Assembly (NCBI GenBank): GCA_020635115.1
Contig: JACKAK010000010.1
Location: 89,251 to 153,250 of the forward strand
Reading direction: 5' to 3'
Source: Halobacteriovoraceae bacterium
GTDB lineage: Bacteria; Bdellovibrionota; Bacteriovoracia; Bacteriovoracales; Bacteriovoracaceae
DNA length: 64,000 bases
Shown: positions 8,584 through 19,024 of the stretch, one piece after another
How the letters are laid out: every line of letters starts with the position of its first letter
How positions within the stretch are numbered: position 1 is the stretch's first letter
Translations under genes and position numbers: made by a program
The notes under the pieces: model-generated
Told to the model about the DNA's origin: nothing
The model's database searches: none
What the model saw: only the letters and a program-made list of their open reading frames with translations

Positions 8584-9579
8584 ATGGGCAAAAAATATCA
8601 CGTATATGGAATAGGCAATGCGCTATTAGATATGGAATTCGAAGTTGATGAATCCTTCTTGAAAAAGTCTAATATTGAAAAAGGTCTTATGACTCTCGTT
8701 GATGAGAAGAGGCAAAATGAACTATTAGATGAAATTGAAGGAATAAAACACAAAAGGAGTTGTGGAGGTTCAGCTGCAAATACAATGATCGCAATAGCAC
8801 AACTTGGTGGTAAGGCCTTTTATTCATGTCGTGTTGCAAATGATGAGCAAGGCGAATATTACATGAAGGATTTGCTATCAAATGGTCTAAAGTCAAATCT
8901 TGTCTCAACTGTAAGACCAGAAGGGCATACTGGTAAATGTCTCGTCTTTATTACTCCTGATGCAGATAGGACTATGAACTCACATCTGGGTGTTTCTGAA
9001 GGTCTATCTACAATGGAACTTATTGATGATGAATTAATAAGCTCCGAATATGTTTATATCGAGGGTTATTTAGTTACTTCTAATACTGGAAGAGAGGCCG
9101 CAATCAAGGCCAGAGAATTAGCAGAGGCCCATGGAGTTAAAACAGCACTAACTTTTTCAGATCCAGGTATGGTGGAGTATTTTAGAGATGGTTTAAATCA
9201 AATGCTTGGAGAAGGAGTAGATCTCCTTTTTTGTAATGAATATGAGGCCTTAAGCTACACAGGAGCTAAGGATGTGCAGTCAGCAGCAGAATCTTTAAAA
9301 TCTATTGCAAAGAAGTTTGCTATAACCACTGGCCCAAAAGGGGCACTTGTCTACGATGGACAAAGTTTTCATCAAATTAAAGGTATAAATGTAAAGGCCG
9401 TTGATACAAATGGCGCCGGTGATTTATTTGCAGGATGTTTTCTTTATGCAATAACTCATGGTTATGATTTTAGTCAGGCAGGTAAATTGGCCTGCGAAGC
9501 ATCTAGTAAATTAGTGACTCAATTTGGAGCGAGATTAGTTGCTGATCAATTGAAAACAATTTTAAAAAACGCATTATAA
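8584..9579 (+). CDS. PfkB-family carbohydrate/nucleoside kinase (adenosine-kinase-like)
   Basis: A 331-residue ribokinase-fold protein. The N-terminus has GIGNALLDME; the substrate-binding CGGSAANT lies near residue 60; the C-terminal ATP/anion-hole motif is DTNGAGDLFAG near residue 278, with the catalytic Asp. ITTGPKGALV is typical of the adenosine/sugar kinase subgroup. Substrate cannot be fixed from sequence, but overall layout is closest to bacterial adenosine-kinase-like proteins. The gene lies 13 bp before asnS and probably shares its transcript. Confidence 0.85.
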   Translation: MGKKYHVYGIGNALLDMEFEVDESFLKKSNIEKGLMTLVDEKRQNELLDEIEGIKHKRSCGGSAANTMIAIAQLGGKAFYSCRVANDEQGEYYMKDLLSNGLKSNLVSTVRPEGHTGKCLVFITPDADRTMNSHLGVSEGLSTMELIDDELISSEYVYIEGYLVTSNTGREAAIKARELAEAHGVKTALTFSDPGMVEYFRDGLNQMLGEGVDLLFCNEYEALSYTGAKDVQSAAESLKSIAKKFAITTGPKGALVYDGQSFHQIKGINVKAVDTNGAGDLFAGCFLYAITHGYDFSQAGKLACEASSKLVTQFGARLVADQLKTILKNAL

Positions 9580-9592
9580 TTTAGAGGATTTT

Positions 9593-10987
9593 ATGGCCTA
9601 CGAGAAAAGAGTTTTAATTTCACAAATTGATAATGGAAATTTTCTAGATAAAACAATTACTATTGGCGGATGGATTAGAAGTGTTAGGAATTCTAAAAAA
9701 TTTAGCTTTATCGTTATAAACGATGGATCATCACAAGAGAGTTTGCAAATTGTGGCCGATGCAACCATCGAGTCTTACGATGTTGTTAAAAGTCTTTTAA
9801 CAGGTGCCTCAGTTCTTATAACAGGAAAAATTGTTTCTTCTGGAGGACATGGACAAAAATTTGAAATGCATGCAAGTCAAGTGAAGCTAATTGGAGAGGC
9901 CAACGAAGAGTATCCCTTGCAAAAGAAAAAAACCTCACTTGAGTTTTTAAGAGAAAATGCTCATTTAAGACCTAGAACAAATACTTTTGGTGCTGTATTC
10001 AGAGTTAGAAGTACCTTGGCCTTTGCTACACATGAATTTTTTCAGAACCGCGGACTCTACTATATTAATACTCCTATAATTACTGCCTCTGACTGTGAAG
10101 GGGCCGGTGAATTATTTAAAGTCACAACCCTTGATTTTGAAAAACTACCAAAAAATGACAAAAATAAGGTAAATTTTGAACAAGATTATTTCGGAAAAGA
10201 AGCAAACCTAACGGTTTCTGGCCAACTTGAGGCCGAATGTTTTGCTCTCTCCATGGGAGGAGTCTATACTTTTGGGCCAACCTTTAGAGCTGAAAACTCT
10301 AATACCCAAAGACATCTCTCTGAATTCTGGATGATTGAGCCAGAACTGGCATTTGCAGATTTAGAAGATGTGGCAGACCTTGCAAGTGATTATCTGAAGT
10401 ATCTTATTGAATCGGCCATGGAAAAGTGCCCACAAGAATTAGAATTCTTACAAAATACATACAAGAATGATCTTATAGAAACACTAAATCATGTTAAAAG
10501 TTCTGATTTTATCAAAGTCTCCTATACTGAGGCCATTGATATACTCGAAAAAAGCGGAAAGAAGTTTGAATTTTCTCCAAAATGGGGAGTTGATTTACAA
10601 ACTGAGCACGAAAGATATCTCACCGAGGAACACTATAAATTACCAGTGATTGTGACAGACTATCCAAAAGATATAAAGGCCTTTTATATGAAACTCAATG
10701 ATGATGGAAAAACTGTTCGGGCCATGGATATCTTAGTTCCTGGAGTTGGTGAAATCATTGGAGGTTCTCAAAGAGAATGCAATTTAGGCAAATTGAAAAA
10801 TAGAATGGAAGAAATGAATATAAATCCTCAAGATATTTGGTGGTATCTAGATTTACGACGTTTTGGTTCCGTGCCACATGCTGGATTTGGATTGGGATTT
10901 GAAAGGGCCGTGATGTATATTACTGGTATGTCAAATATCAGAGATGTCATTCCTTTCTACCGAACACCAAAAAATGTAGATTTTTAA
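9593..10987 (+). CDS. asnS: Asparaginyl-tRNA synthetase
   Basis: A 464-residue class IIb synthetase that charges tRNA-Asn. An OB-fold anticodon-binding domain fills residues 1-105 (GGWIRSVR, FIVINDGS). The catalytic domain shows motif 2 as FRAENSNTQRHLSEFWMIEPE and motif 3 as GFGLGFERAVMYITG near the C-terminus, ending YRTP. EFWMIEPE and length match AsnRS rather than AspRS. The stop overlaps the end of the convergent sensor gene by 4 bp. Confidence 0.95.
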   Translation: MAYEKRVLISQIDNGNFLDKTITIGGWIRSVRNSKKFSFIVINDGSSQESLQIVADATIESYDVVKSLLTGASVLITGKIVSSGGHGQKFEMHASQVKLIGEANEEYPLQKKKTSLEFLRENAHLRPRTNTFGAVFRVRSTLAFATHEFFQNRGLYYINTPIITASDCEGAGELFKVTTLDFEKLPKNDKNKVNFEQDYFGKEANLTVSGQLEAECFALSMGGVYTFGPTFRAENSNTQRHLSEFWMIEPELAFADLEDVADLASDYLKYLIESAMEKCPQELEFLQNTYKNDLIETLNHVKSSDFIKVSYTEAIDILEKSGKKFEFSPKWGVDLQTEHERYLTEEHYKLPVIVTDYPKDIKAFYMKLNDDGKTVRAMDILVPGVGEIIGGSQRECNLGKLKNRMEEMNINPQDIWWYLDLRRFGSVPHAGFGLGFERAVMYITGMSNIRDVIPFYRTPKNVDF

Positions 10988-12090
10988 ATATTTTGAGATT
11001 TTTTTAATTTGATGATGAACTCACTCCAATGATCATCTGGGAATTCCTCAATATCATGTGAGTGGGCCTCAATCTGGCCACCGTAAGATTCAATAAATGT
11101 TTTTACAAGTGGAAGTCCGTATCCTGTACCCTTTTCTCCGTCAGTTCCTGGCCGGCTGGTAGTAGTGTTAGGGTCAAATAATTTATCAACTAAATCTTTT
11201 GGCATTCCTATTCCACTATCTCTTAATTTAAAAATAATATGATCATTCTCTTCATATATTGAAAAAGAAATCGTTCCATTTTTTTCTGTAAACTTAATTG
11301 CATTTGTAAAAAGATTAGCGAAAACTTGGTTTGTAATACTTGATTTTTCACAAAGAAATTCAAGATCTAGGTTTTCACATACGACCTGATAATTTATATT
11401 TTTTTCTTGAAAGCGAGATTTAATCAAAAAATCAAGATCATTTAAGAGAGTTGAAACTTTTAATGGTGTTAAGACTATGTGTTTTTTATTATCATCTATA
11501 GATAATCGCTCTCTAGTATAGGCGAGAATTTCTTCGATTTTTTGATGTGATCTACCTAAACTTTTAAAAAGATGCTGAACTTTTTCATCTGGATTAACTA
11601 TGGTTTGAGTTAATATTCTGTGAAAACCTTTGGCTATTGATAGTGGGTTGACAATATCATGGCAAAGAACTCTGAGAAACGTATTTTTTTCTTGATCCAT
11701 TTGCTCAATTTTTTTAGTTTTTTGGATTGAATCTAAAATATTACGAACCCTAATATTGAGTACTAATCCTGAGACAGTATCTTTACTTAGAAAATCAGTA
11801 ACGCCTTCTCTGAAGGCCTCTTGGAGCATGTCTTCTCCATCATGAGAAGTGCAAATTATCATGGGGATATTTTTTGTATTTTCAAGTGAGCGAATTTTTT
11901 TGAGAAGTTCAATCCCATTTGTCTTAGGCATTTCTAAATCTGAGAGTATTAAATCAGGAGGATCAGTTGTAATCGCTTCAAAGGCCTCGTCTGGATTTAT
12001 AAATGTTTTGGTTTCATAATCACTAAGTAGGTGAGTGAAGAGTTTCAGAAAAACAAGTGTATCGTCTACTATATATATTTTTTCTTTCAT
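10984..12090 (-). CDS. Response regulator-histidine kinase hybrid
   Basis: A receiver domain occupies about residues 1-120 (DD near the N-terminus, phospho-acceptor Asp in LSDLEMP, Lys in LSKDT). A HisKA dimerisation helix follows with the phospho-His in LCHDIVNPL near residue 143, then a HATPase_c domain with the N box FANLFTNAIKF, DSGIGMP and GTGYGLPL. There is no membrane segment, so it senses or relays in the cytoplasm. I start at the second ATG (MKEKIYIVDD), the normal receiver start; another ATG is five codons upstream at 12105 and neither has a strong Shine-Dalgarno. The partner regulator is not adjacent. Confidence 0.88.
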   Translation of the reverse strand: MKEKIYIVDDTLVFLKLFTHLLSDYETKTFINPDEAFEAITTDPPDLILSDLEMPKTNGIELLKKIRSLENTKNIPMIICTSHDGEDMLQEAFREGVTDFLSKDTVSGLVLNIRVRNILDSIQKTKKIEQMDQEKNTFLRVLCHDIVNPLSIAKGFHRILTQTIVNPDEKVQHLFKSLGRSHQKIEEILAYTRERLSIDDNKKHIVLTPLKVSTLLNDLDFLIKSRFQEKNINYQVVCENLDLEFLCEKSSITNQVFANLFTNAIKFTEKNGTISFSIYEENDHIIFKLRDSGIGMPKDLVDKLFDPNTTTSRPGTDGEKGTGYGLPLVKTFIESYGGQIEAHSHDIEEFPDDHWSEFIIKLKKSQNI

Positions 12091-12305
12091 TATTATATAT
12101 TGCACTAGGGACAGAAAAAAATATAGTAGTTTTTAGATTTTTTCTAGGATCAGCACTTTTTTTGTGAAAATCGAAGCTTTAGGTAGGATTGGGCCTTGTT
12201 AGATATTTGATTGAATTAATTTCAATTTGAAGAATATTATAAATTTATCCCATGCTTATCTGGCATATTCAATTTGTAGACAAAATAGGACCCAAAAGAA
12301 AGATA

Positions 12306-15300
12306 TTAATTTATGACCATTTGAGAAAAACTTCCATTTGCAGAAGATTTTTTCAAGTTAATCTGAACAGGTATTTGATCGGTGAGTTTTTTGACATGAG
12401 AGATAATACCAATTTGCTTTCCACTTTTACCTAAACGAAAGAGAGTTTCAGAAACTTCTTCAAGTGTTTCTTCATCTAATGTGCCAAATCCTTCATCAAT
12501 AAAAAATGAATTTATCTCTGTTGTACCTTTGATGACAGATGATAATCCTAGAGCGAGTGACAGACTGACTAGAAATGTTTCTCCTCCTGAGAGTGTTGAA
12601 ACTTTTCTTTTCTTATGAGCGAACCACCTATCATAGACAAAAAATTCACTTGAACCTTTGTTTGATTCACTTTCCAGTAAATAACGTCCACTGGCCAGAA
12701 ATTGCAGTTCATGATTTGCTTGGGTAATAATTGAATCTTCAATAATACTTAAAGCATATGATCTAAACTCATCTCTTCCAATAATATCGACCAAAGTAGA
12801 AGTTGCTTTGAATTTTTCTTCAATCAAATTTAACTGCTCTCTAATAGTCATGAGTTTCTGTTTCTTTTTATGATAAAGATCGATCAGGACAGAGTTTTCG
12901 TTTAACTTCCGATTATAAGTATTTAGATCATTTTTCAGGTTATGAATTTCAGACTGAATATTAGCATTTAAGAATTCTAAGATTTCAGAATTATTTTCTT
13001 TGCTCGAGAGTACGAATTCCTCGTTGAGAACAGGAAAATGCTTATTTTTAATCTGTGCAGAGAGTCCGTTTATCTCTAAAATTTCTTGAGACAAAATGGT
13101 CTTGCTTTGGTTAATATTATCTTTACACATTTTTATGGTCGTTTCACTTTCTTTTAATGAAAGATTAATTGATTGGAAATTCTCTTCAACTTCTTTTTGA
13201 AAATCGTGTGCGTCCTGAGTCGATTTTGAGAGTTTTATCAGTGCTTGACTCGCACTAATGCTACCCTGATTGTTAAAATGTATAAGTTCTTTTTGGATTG
13301 AGATTACATCTTCTTCTAATTTCTGGATTAATTTATTTAGGTAGATAAATTTATCGCTATTTTCAGTTAATCTATTCTTACTCTCGAAGAGTCTTTTTTG
13401 ATGTAAATTGAATTCGGTTTTTGCCTGTAATAATAATTCCCGGGATTTTATATAATGAGTTAGTTTTTGTTGTTTGAAATATGGTGATAAAAGACTAGTC
13501 TTTCTTTCAATTTGCTCAAAGAATTGATTAATTTCAAACTGAATAGACTCAAATCTAGTTTTAAATGCTTTAAAAGTCTGATTATTAATTTCAATTTTTA
13601 TTTCAATTTCTTTAATTCTTTCTCGGAGGTTTTCAATTTGTACCTGATTTTTTTCTTTAAGAGAGAGATGTGTACGATAAGATTCTAATTCAGTTGATTT
13701 TTTGTGATTAAAAGAAGTTAAATCTTCTAAAGTTGTGACATTAAAATTTGAAAAAATCGATAAGTTTGCTTTATTAAATTTATTTCTTTCAAGTTTTAAA
13801 AGAACACAAGACTGTTCCAATTTATATTCGATATTTTTAACCTTTACTATTTCTTCTTCAATTTCTTTTAGATTATCGTTTAAAATTTTCTCTTCTTTGA
13901 GTAATTTTTCTATTTCAGCAGAAGAGTTTTTCGTATTTAATGGATACTTTAAAGGCCGATCGCAGACTGGACAAATCTCAGTTTTCTTAGCGTGTTCCTG
14001 ACATATTAGGATACTCTCTTCTAGTTGATGAATTTTAATATTTTTCTGTTTCAGTTCTATCTTCGTTAAAGTTTCACATTTATTCTTGTTAAGGGACTCT
14101 AATATTTTTTTATTCTGAATATGTTGTTCATTTAGGGACAATATTTCATTATCAAGACGTTTAATATCTTGGAGATTATTTTGAACATTTTGAATTTGAA
14201 TATCAAGCTCGGAAATTATTTTTTGAATATTTTCAAACTCCTTAGCGTTTATTTCGCTGAGATTATCAATTTGTAAACGGCATATTGAATATCTATCTTT
14301 AAGTACATATAAATCATTTTTTAAAATTAAACCTTGTTTAAAACAATCTTCTTTTGGTCTACTAATATTGTCGTATTCGCTTAGCAAATTTGATGTTTTA
14401 TTACATAGAGATAAAAAAAACTCATCACTAAATGAGTTATAATTAAATAGCTCTATCCAACGGAGTATTTTTTGAATTTTTTGTGTGCACGCATTCATTT
14501 CTGATTCGATTTCATCATGGGCGTTCTGCCCCTGTTCAATCTGTTCTGCTAAATTTTTAACTTCATTTTTTTTAGATGAAATCTGATCTGAATATCCAAG
14601 TAGATCATTTTCCAGTTGGATGGCCTTTAGAAGTTTAGGACGGTTATTTGCTTCCTCTTTAAGAGCATTTTCAACTCTTATTTTTGCTTCATCTCGTTTA
14701 TAAATCTGAGTTTGAATTTTTTTATAAAGATTTTGATAAGTTTCCTCATAATTATGCATTTTTAATCGAAATCTATCAATTGTTTCAATTAATGAGAGAA
14801 TATTTTTAACTCTTTCATAATAAAGATCAAAATTTCCTAAAATCAACTTTAATTCAGACGACTTCTTTTCAACCAAAGAATAATCATCGATCATCATCTG
14901 AATTTCTCTATCAGAATATGGAAGACCAATATTTAATTGGTCGCGAAGATTAGAGATTTGAAGCTTTTCGTCTTTATGTTTTTGTTTCAAATAAGAATTT
15001 ATTTCACCCAAATTTAAATTTGAAACTATTTTTTCTAATATTTCTTTACGATAAGTGAAACTCGCAGACAAAAAATTTGCAAAATCACCCTGAGGCAAGA
15101 TAATCGTTTTCGTAAATTGTTCAAATGATAAGGGGATAATTTTTTCAATTTCATCATCAAAAATTTGATTATCTTTATAGAATACACGTTTAACTTGTAC
15201 ATTTTTTAAGTCAGTTCCATCCTTCCTTTGAGTTTTACAAATCCATTGGGCCTTGTAAATATGTCCTGAATGCTCAAAATCTAGCTCAATACTTCCTTGT

Positions 15301-15515
15301 TGCTGGCCAGTTGTGACATAATCTTTAGAGTGTGAGCCTCCTTTGATACTACGTCCGAAAAGCGCAAGACCAATGCTGTTAATGATTGTGCTTTTTCCAC
15401 TTCCCGTGGGGCCTGTAATGGCAAATATTTCATCAGGGGGAAGTGAATCAAAATCGATAATCGTCTTATTTCTGAATGAAGCAATATTTTCGAGGATTAT
15501 TTTTTTAAACCTCAT
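12306..15515 (-). CDS. sbcC: Exonuclease SbcC (Rad50-like ATPase subunit)
   Basis: SbcC works with SbcD as an ATP-dependent nuclease that opens hairpins and processes DNA ends. The Walker A GPTGSGKST is at the N-terminus, long coiled coils fill about residues 170-870, the zinc hook CPVCDRPLK lies near residue 515 at the coil apex, and the C-terminus has the ABC signature LSGGE and a Walker B in FFIDEGFGTLD. The ATG at 15515 (MRFKKI) has GGAG upstream and overlaps the end of sbcD by 11 bp; an in-frame ATG also exists at 15530. The protein is about 1069 residues, normal for the family. Confidence 0.95.
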   Translation of the reverse strand: MRFKKIILENIASFRNKTIIDFDSLPPDEIFAITGPTGSGKSTIINSIGLALFGRSIKGGSHSKDYVTTGQQQGSIELDFEHSGHIYKAQWICKTQRKDGTDLKNVQVKRVFYKDNQIFDDEIEKIIPLSFEQFTKTIILPQGDFANFLSASFTYRKEILEKIVSNLNLGEINSYLKQKHKDEKLQISNLRDQLNIGLPYSDREIQMMIDDYSLVEKKSSELKLILGNFDLYYERVKNILSLIETIDRFRLKMHNYEETYQNLYKKIQTQIYKRDEAKIRVENALKEEANNRPKLLKAIQLENDLLGYSDQISSKKNEVKNLAEQIEQGQNAHDEIESEMNACTQKIQKILRWIELFNYNSFSDEFFLSLCNKTSNLLSEYDNISRPKEDCFKQGLILKNDLYVLKDRYSICRLQIDNLSEINAKEFENIQKIISELDIQIQNVQNNLQDIKRLDNEILSLNEQHIQNKKILESLNKNKCETLTKIELKQKNIKIHQLEESILICQEHAKKTEICPVCDRPLKYPLNTKNSSAEIEKLLKEEKILNDNLKEIEEEIVKVKNIEYKLEQSCVLLKLERNKFNKANLSIFSNFNVTTLEDLTSFNHKKSTELESYRTHLSLKEKNQVQIENLRERIKEIEIKIEINNQTFKAFKTRFESIQFEINQFFEQIERKTSLLSPYFKQQKLTHYIKSRELLLQAKTEFNLHQKRLFESKNRLTENSDKFIYLNKLIQKLEEDVISIQKELIHFNNQGSISASQALIKLSKSTQDAHDFQKEVEENFQSINLSLKESETTIKMCKDNINQSKTILSQEILEINGLSAQIKNKHFPVLNEEFVLSSKENNSEILEFLNANIQSEIHNLKNDLNTYNRKLNENSVLIDLYHKKKQKLMTIREQLNLIEEKFKATSTLVDIIGRDEFRSYALSIIEDSIITQANHELQFLASGRYLLESESNKGSSEFFVYDRWFAHKKRKVSTLSGGETFLVSLSLALGLSSVIKGTTEINSFFIDEGFGTLDEETLEEVSETLFRLGKSGKQIGIISHVKKLTDQIPVQINLKKSSANGSFSQMVIN

Positions 15516-16716
15516 TGGCCACTCCATCATTTTGTTGTTGTACTATCTTTGAATCCAGAATTTCTTGTTGGATGTTTTCAAAGTTTTTCTTGATATGAAG
15601 TGGAATTTCTTTTTGATACTTATCTTTATAAAAATCACTGAATAATTCAGTCACATTTAGTCCATTTATTTTTTTATAATCTTTGATTTGACCATATTGC
15701 TGGCCACTAATTTGAAGAGAAAGAAGTTTTACATGCTTAGGCAGTATCGTCCTGATTTTTTCATATAAATTCGGATATGGTTCATCTAATGTAATAAATA
15801 ATTCAAGTAATATTTCTTTGGATTCATCCTGAAAAGTTTCCGGTAAATTGTCGATTTCATATTTTGTTATATTTAAACTTAAGAGTTCCTTTAATGTCGG
15901 AACATTTATCCAATTTGTTTGATATTTATCGTTGTCAAATTCGATGATAGCAATCTGCTTCTTGTTTGTTTCACTAAATCTGTGGGCCAAAGGAGAACCA
16001 CAGTAGGCCATATATTTTTGTTTATCACTAAAATCTTGTTTTTTGTGAATATGCCCCAAAAAGACACCATTATAGTTTAAAAACGACTCTTTTGGGATTG
16101 AATCTAATCCACTTAGATGTAATCCAATTTCTGATCCAGAAAGATGATAATTTGCAAAAAGATGATGGGCCAAACAAAGGTTGAGATTATTTTTGTCTAT
16201 TGATTTATTTAAAAAATGTTCAATTAGATATTGAAAATCATAATCTTCAAATTTGTTTTGAGTATTATGATCCAAACCATGGGCATATTTAATTAAATCT
16301 GTAGTTCGGAAATAAGGAAAGCATTTAATATGTATATTTGTATTTCTGATTTTAAATTCAAAATCAACTTTGTCATTAATGTTTGTCACTACTTCAATAT
16401 TAAAATGTTTGAGAAGTTCTGCCGGGGCCTGTAAAAAGTTTTGTGAATCATGATTTCCTGAAATGATAAATGTCTTTAGGTCTTTAATACTTGAAATTCT
16501 ATGTAAAAATGAAAAATAATCCTCAATTGCTGAATTCGCAGGAGTAGGGGAATCAAAAACATCTCCACTTATAAAAAGCAGATCAATTTTTTCTTTTTCT
16601 AAACAATTAATTAACCAATTTAAAAAGTACTTATGTTCTTCGTTACGTGAAAATGAATAAAGTTTCTTACCCAAATGCCAATCAGAGGTGTGTAGAATTT
16701 TAATCCTCTCATTCAT
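15505..16716 (-). CDS. sbcD: Exonuclease SbcD (Mre11-like nuclease subunit)
   Basis: A 403-residue metallophosphoesterase, the nuclease partner of SbcC. All Mre11-type metal-binding motifs are present in order: HTSDWHLG at the N-terminus, GDVFDS near 50, GNHDS near 92, a histidine pair in LAHHLF and GHIHKK near 220. The rest forms the capping region that contacts DNA and SbcC. It starts 10 bp after ricT and overlaps sbcC, so the three are translationally linked. Confidence 0.95.
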   Translation of the reverse strand: MNERIKILHTSDWHLGKKLYSFSRNEEHKYFLNWLINCLEKEKIDLLFISGDVFDSPTPANSAIEDYFSFLHRISSIKDLKTFIISGNHDSQNFLQAPAELLKHFNIEVVTNINDKVDFEFKIRNTNIHIKCFPYFRTTDLIKYAHGLDHNTQNKFEDYDFQYLIEHFLNKSIDKNNLNLCLAHHLFANYHLSGSEIGLHLSGLDSIPKESFLNYNGVFLGHIHKKQDFSDKQKYMAYCGSPLAHRFSETNKKQIAIIEFDNDKYQTNWINVPTLKELLSLNITKYEIDNLPETFQDESKEILLELFITLDEPYPNLYEKIRTILPKHVKLLSLQISGQQYGQIKDYKKINGLNVTELFSDFYKDKYQKEIPLHIKKNFENIQQEILDSKIVQQQNDGVANEV

Positions 16717-16726
16717 ATCCAGCTAC

Positions 16727-18130
16727 TTATTGACCTGGTTTAGGGCCTTTAGGTCGATAATTTTTTTTGTTTTTGAAGTTTTTACTTTTGTTTCGAGATT
16801 TTGAATTTCTGTTGTCTGACAAATTTTTTGATTGATTGTTTCTTCCTGGCCGAGAATCTTTTTTTTCCTTATGATACAAAGTCCGGTCATTATTCTCATA
16901 AGTTACATCATCATCTTTATCCTGATACTTTAGGAGCGACTCATCAATATTTACTTCTTCAATCTCATCAATCAGCTCACCTTCCAAATCCTCAACATAT
17001 TCCGTCTGGAAGTCTTCTCCTGATTCCAGCTGATTCTTAAGTCCTATAACAGTAGATGTCTCATCAGTAATATGGTGGAGTTTTTCAGGAAAATCTTTAT
17101 CTTTTAGTTTTTCAGAAACGATCCATTGATCAACCGTATATCTTCTTTTAACTCCTTTAGTCGTAAGTAAATCAAATTGTTCCGGGATGATATGTAATCT
17201 TAAGACTTTTCCAATATCTCCGTTGAGAGTTTTGATTATATTTCCTTCTTTTGGGAGTTTTTTTCTTTTATCCGTATAAACATCGTCTTCATATTTTATA
17301 CAACACTTAATCTGCCCACAGACTCCATTAATTTTACTTGGAATGAGTGCCAAGTTTTGATTCTTTGCCATTTTGATACTGACATTTCCATAGTCTTTCA
17401 GGAATGATGAACAGCATGTTTGTAAACCACATGCTCCTATGCCACCTATTGCTGCGGCCCTGTCTCTAACCGAAATTTGTCGAAGTTCAATACGCATTTT
17501 TAAATCTTGGACAAGACCCTTCACTAATTCTCTAAAATCTACTCTTTCTGGTGCATTGAAATAAAATACCGCTTTTTTGCCACCTTGGACAAACTCAACA
17601 TGCGTAAGATTCATTTCTAGCTCATACTGATCAATATATTTTAGACAGATTTTCTCAGCATCTCTTTCTCTGTCATAATAAGACTTTTGCTTTTTTAAAT
17701 CATCATCAGTTGCAATTTTATTAATTCTCTTAATTGGTAAAAGGCCTCGATTAAATTTCACTTGATACGGGAAGGAATTGACATAACCAACAGTCATTCC
17801 GCGGTCACTTAATGCGACTACCTTTTGTCCATACATATATTGTGAATCACCAATCAGAAAGGGTTGGCCTTTTGCATTGCCTGGAAATCTAACCCTTATA
17901 AATGTTAGAGACTCACCTGGAGTGAATTCACAATTGTCTTTGTTGGCCACTTCATCAAGTCCCAACTGGCCATCAACTGTTTCATCCTTTTTATTTAGAG
18001 CTTGTTCTCCCTGGGCAACTTTTTCAACATCTTCCGGGCGCTTAACTATCTGAAGTCCCTCTGGACGAGAATCTATAAAATCAGATTCTTCTTTTAGAGA
18101 ATCCTCTGATGTTTCATTGTCCTTATTCAT
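16727..18130 (-). CDS. ricT: PSP1-domain protein, RicT/YaaT homologue
   Basis: The central part (about 80-340) is a PSP1 domain: GMTVGYV, RDRAAAIGGIGACGLQTCC, and a second cysteine set in VCGQIKCC. In Bacillus, RicT forms a complex with RicA/RicF that carries iron-sulfur clusters and affects RNase Y; this link is from family knowledge. The order tmk-holB-ricT matches the Bacillus tmk-yaaQ-yaaR-holB-yaaT neighbourhood and supports the name. The ends are unusual: an acidic N-terminal 75 residues and a 100-residue C-terminal tail finishing in a Lys/Arg/Asn-rich stretch that could bind RNA. Confidence 0.88.
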   Translation of the reverse strand: MNKDNETSEDSLKEESDFIDSRPEGLQIVKRPEDVEKVAQGEQALNKKDETVDGQLGLDEVANKDNCEFTPGESLTFIRVRFPGNAKGQPFLIGDSQYMYGQKVVALSDRGMTVGYVNSFPYQVKFNRGLLPIKRINKIATDDDLKKQKSYYDRERDAEKICLKYIDQYELEMNLTHVEFVQGGKKAVFYFNAPERVDFRELVKGLVQDLKMRIELRQISVRDRAAAIGGIGACGLQTCCSSFLKDYGNVSIKMAKNQNLALIPSKINGVCGQIKCCIKYEDDVYTDKRKKLPKEGNIIKTLNGDIGKVLRLHIIPEQFDLLTTKGVKRRYTVDQWIVSEKLKDKDFPEKLHHITDETSTVIGLKNQLESGEDFQTEYVEDLEGELIDEIEEVNIDESLLKYQDKDDDVTYENNDRTLYHKEKKDSRPGRNNQSKNLSDNRNSKSRNKSKNFKNKKNYRPKGPKPGQ

Positions 18131-18214
18131 ATTTTATATCCAATATTTTTCTATGTTGACCCGATATACTCATCTTTATGACATCTCTTGTAAAGGTTCA
18201 CTGCATGAGGTGGT

Positions 18215-19024
18215 TTAAATAATTTTCTCTGTTTTCATCATTAGTTGCAGTGCTTTAGTAAGTGGAGTGATGAGGCAATTATGATACTTAAAACATTCTT
18301 TGGCCGATTTCACAGTTGAAAGTGCATAAGTTATTTGATGAAAATCTTTGCAATTATTCTCACTCCACAGGGTGAAGATATCAAAGAATTGACGCGCGAG
18401 CATTCTTTTATCCTTTAAATGGTCAACGCAGTCATGTAAGGTTTTAACACCTGTAATATACTGTGAAATAAGTTGAGCAATCGTGTGATGCTCCGGAGTG
18501 AGAAGTGATAGATCCTTAGATTCCATATTTTTAAAGGAACCATTAAGTATTTCAAGTAATTGGCCGTCTTCATTTTTGAAACCAATACTCAAAGAAAGTG
18601 CCCGAGACTCGATTGTCTGAATAAATTTATGCGCACTTGGGGCCAAAAAAAGAATACAAACATTTTGCCCCGGAGCTTCAAGAGTTTTTAGTAATTTATT
18701 GAGGATCGGAATAGTTAAGAGTTCAGCTTGTTCAAATATCACAAAACGCCAACTTAGCTCAATTTGTGCATACTCTAAAAAACGATCAAGCTTTTTGACA
18801 TCATTTAACATGTATTGATTTTTATTTTCTTGCGGCGAAATCAATAAGACATCGGCCCTTGACCATGAAAAACTTAAGTTTTCAGATTGATAGATTTTTT
18901 CTAGTAAATCTTCGGCCCATACCAACTGATCAACACTGCTGTAGTCTTGGAAGCGCGCAATGTAAAAAGGAGCAAGCTTCTGTTGCTTGTATTTGTCTAA
19001 TAGAATTGACAGAATACTTTTCAC
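18215..19024 (-). CDS. holB: DNA polymerase III delta-prime subunit-like protein
   Basis: A 269-residue degenerate AAA+ clamp-loader subunit. Recognisable pieces are LNKLLKTLEAP, the region equivalent to sensor 1 (CILFLAPSAHKFIQTIESRAL, with the arginine motif of delta-prime in SRA), and the earlier block WRFVIFEQAELLT. No complete Walker A is visible, which is common in delta-prime. Its position directly after tmk, overlapping by 4 bp, is the usual one and strengthens the call. A C-terminal helical collar domain is expected from residue 170 onward. Confidence 0.85.
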   Translation of the reverse strand: MKSILSILLDKYKQQKLAPFYIARFQDYSSVDQLVWAEDLLEKIYQSENLSFSWSRADVLLISPQENKNQYMLNDVKKLDRFLEYAQIELSWRFVIFEQAELLTIPILNKLLKTLEAPGQNVCILFLAPSAHKFIQTIESRALSLSIGFKNEDGQLLEILNGSFKNMESKDLSLLTPEHHTIAQLISQYITGVKTLHDCVDHLKDKRMLARQFFDIFTLWSENNCKDFHQITYALSTVKSAKECFKYHNCLITPLTKALQLMMKTEKII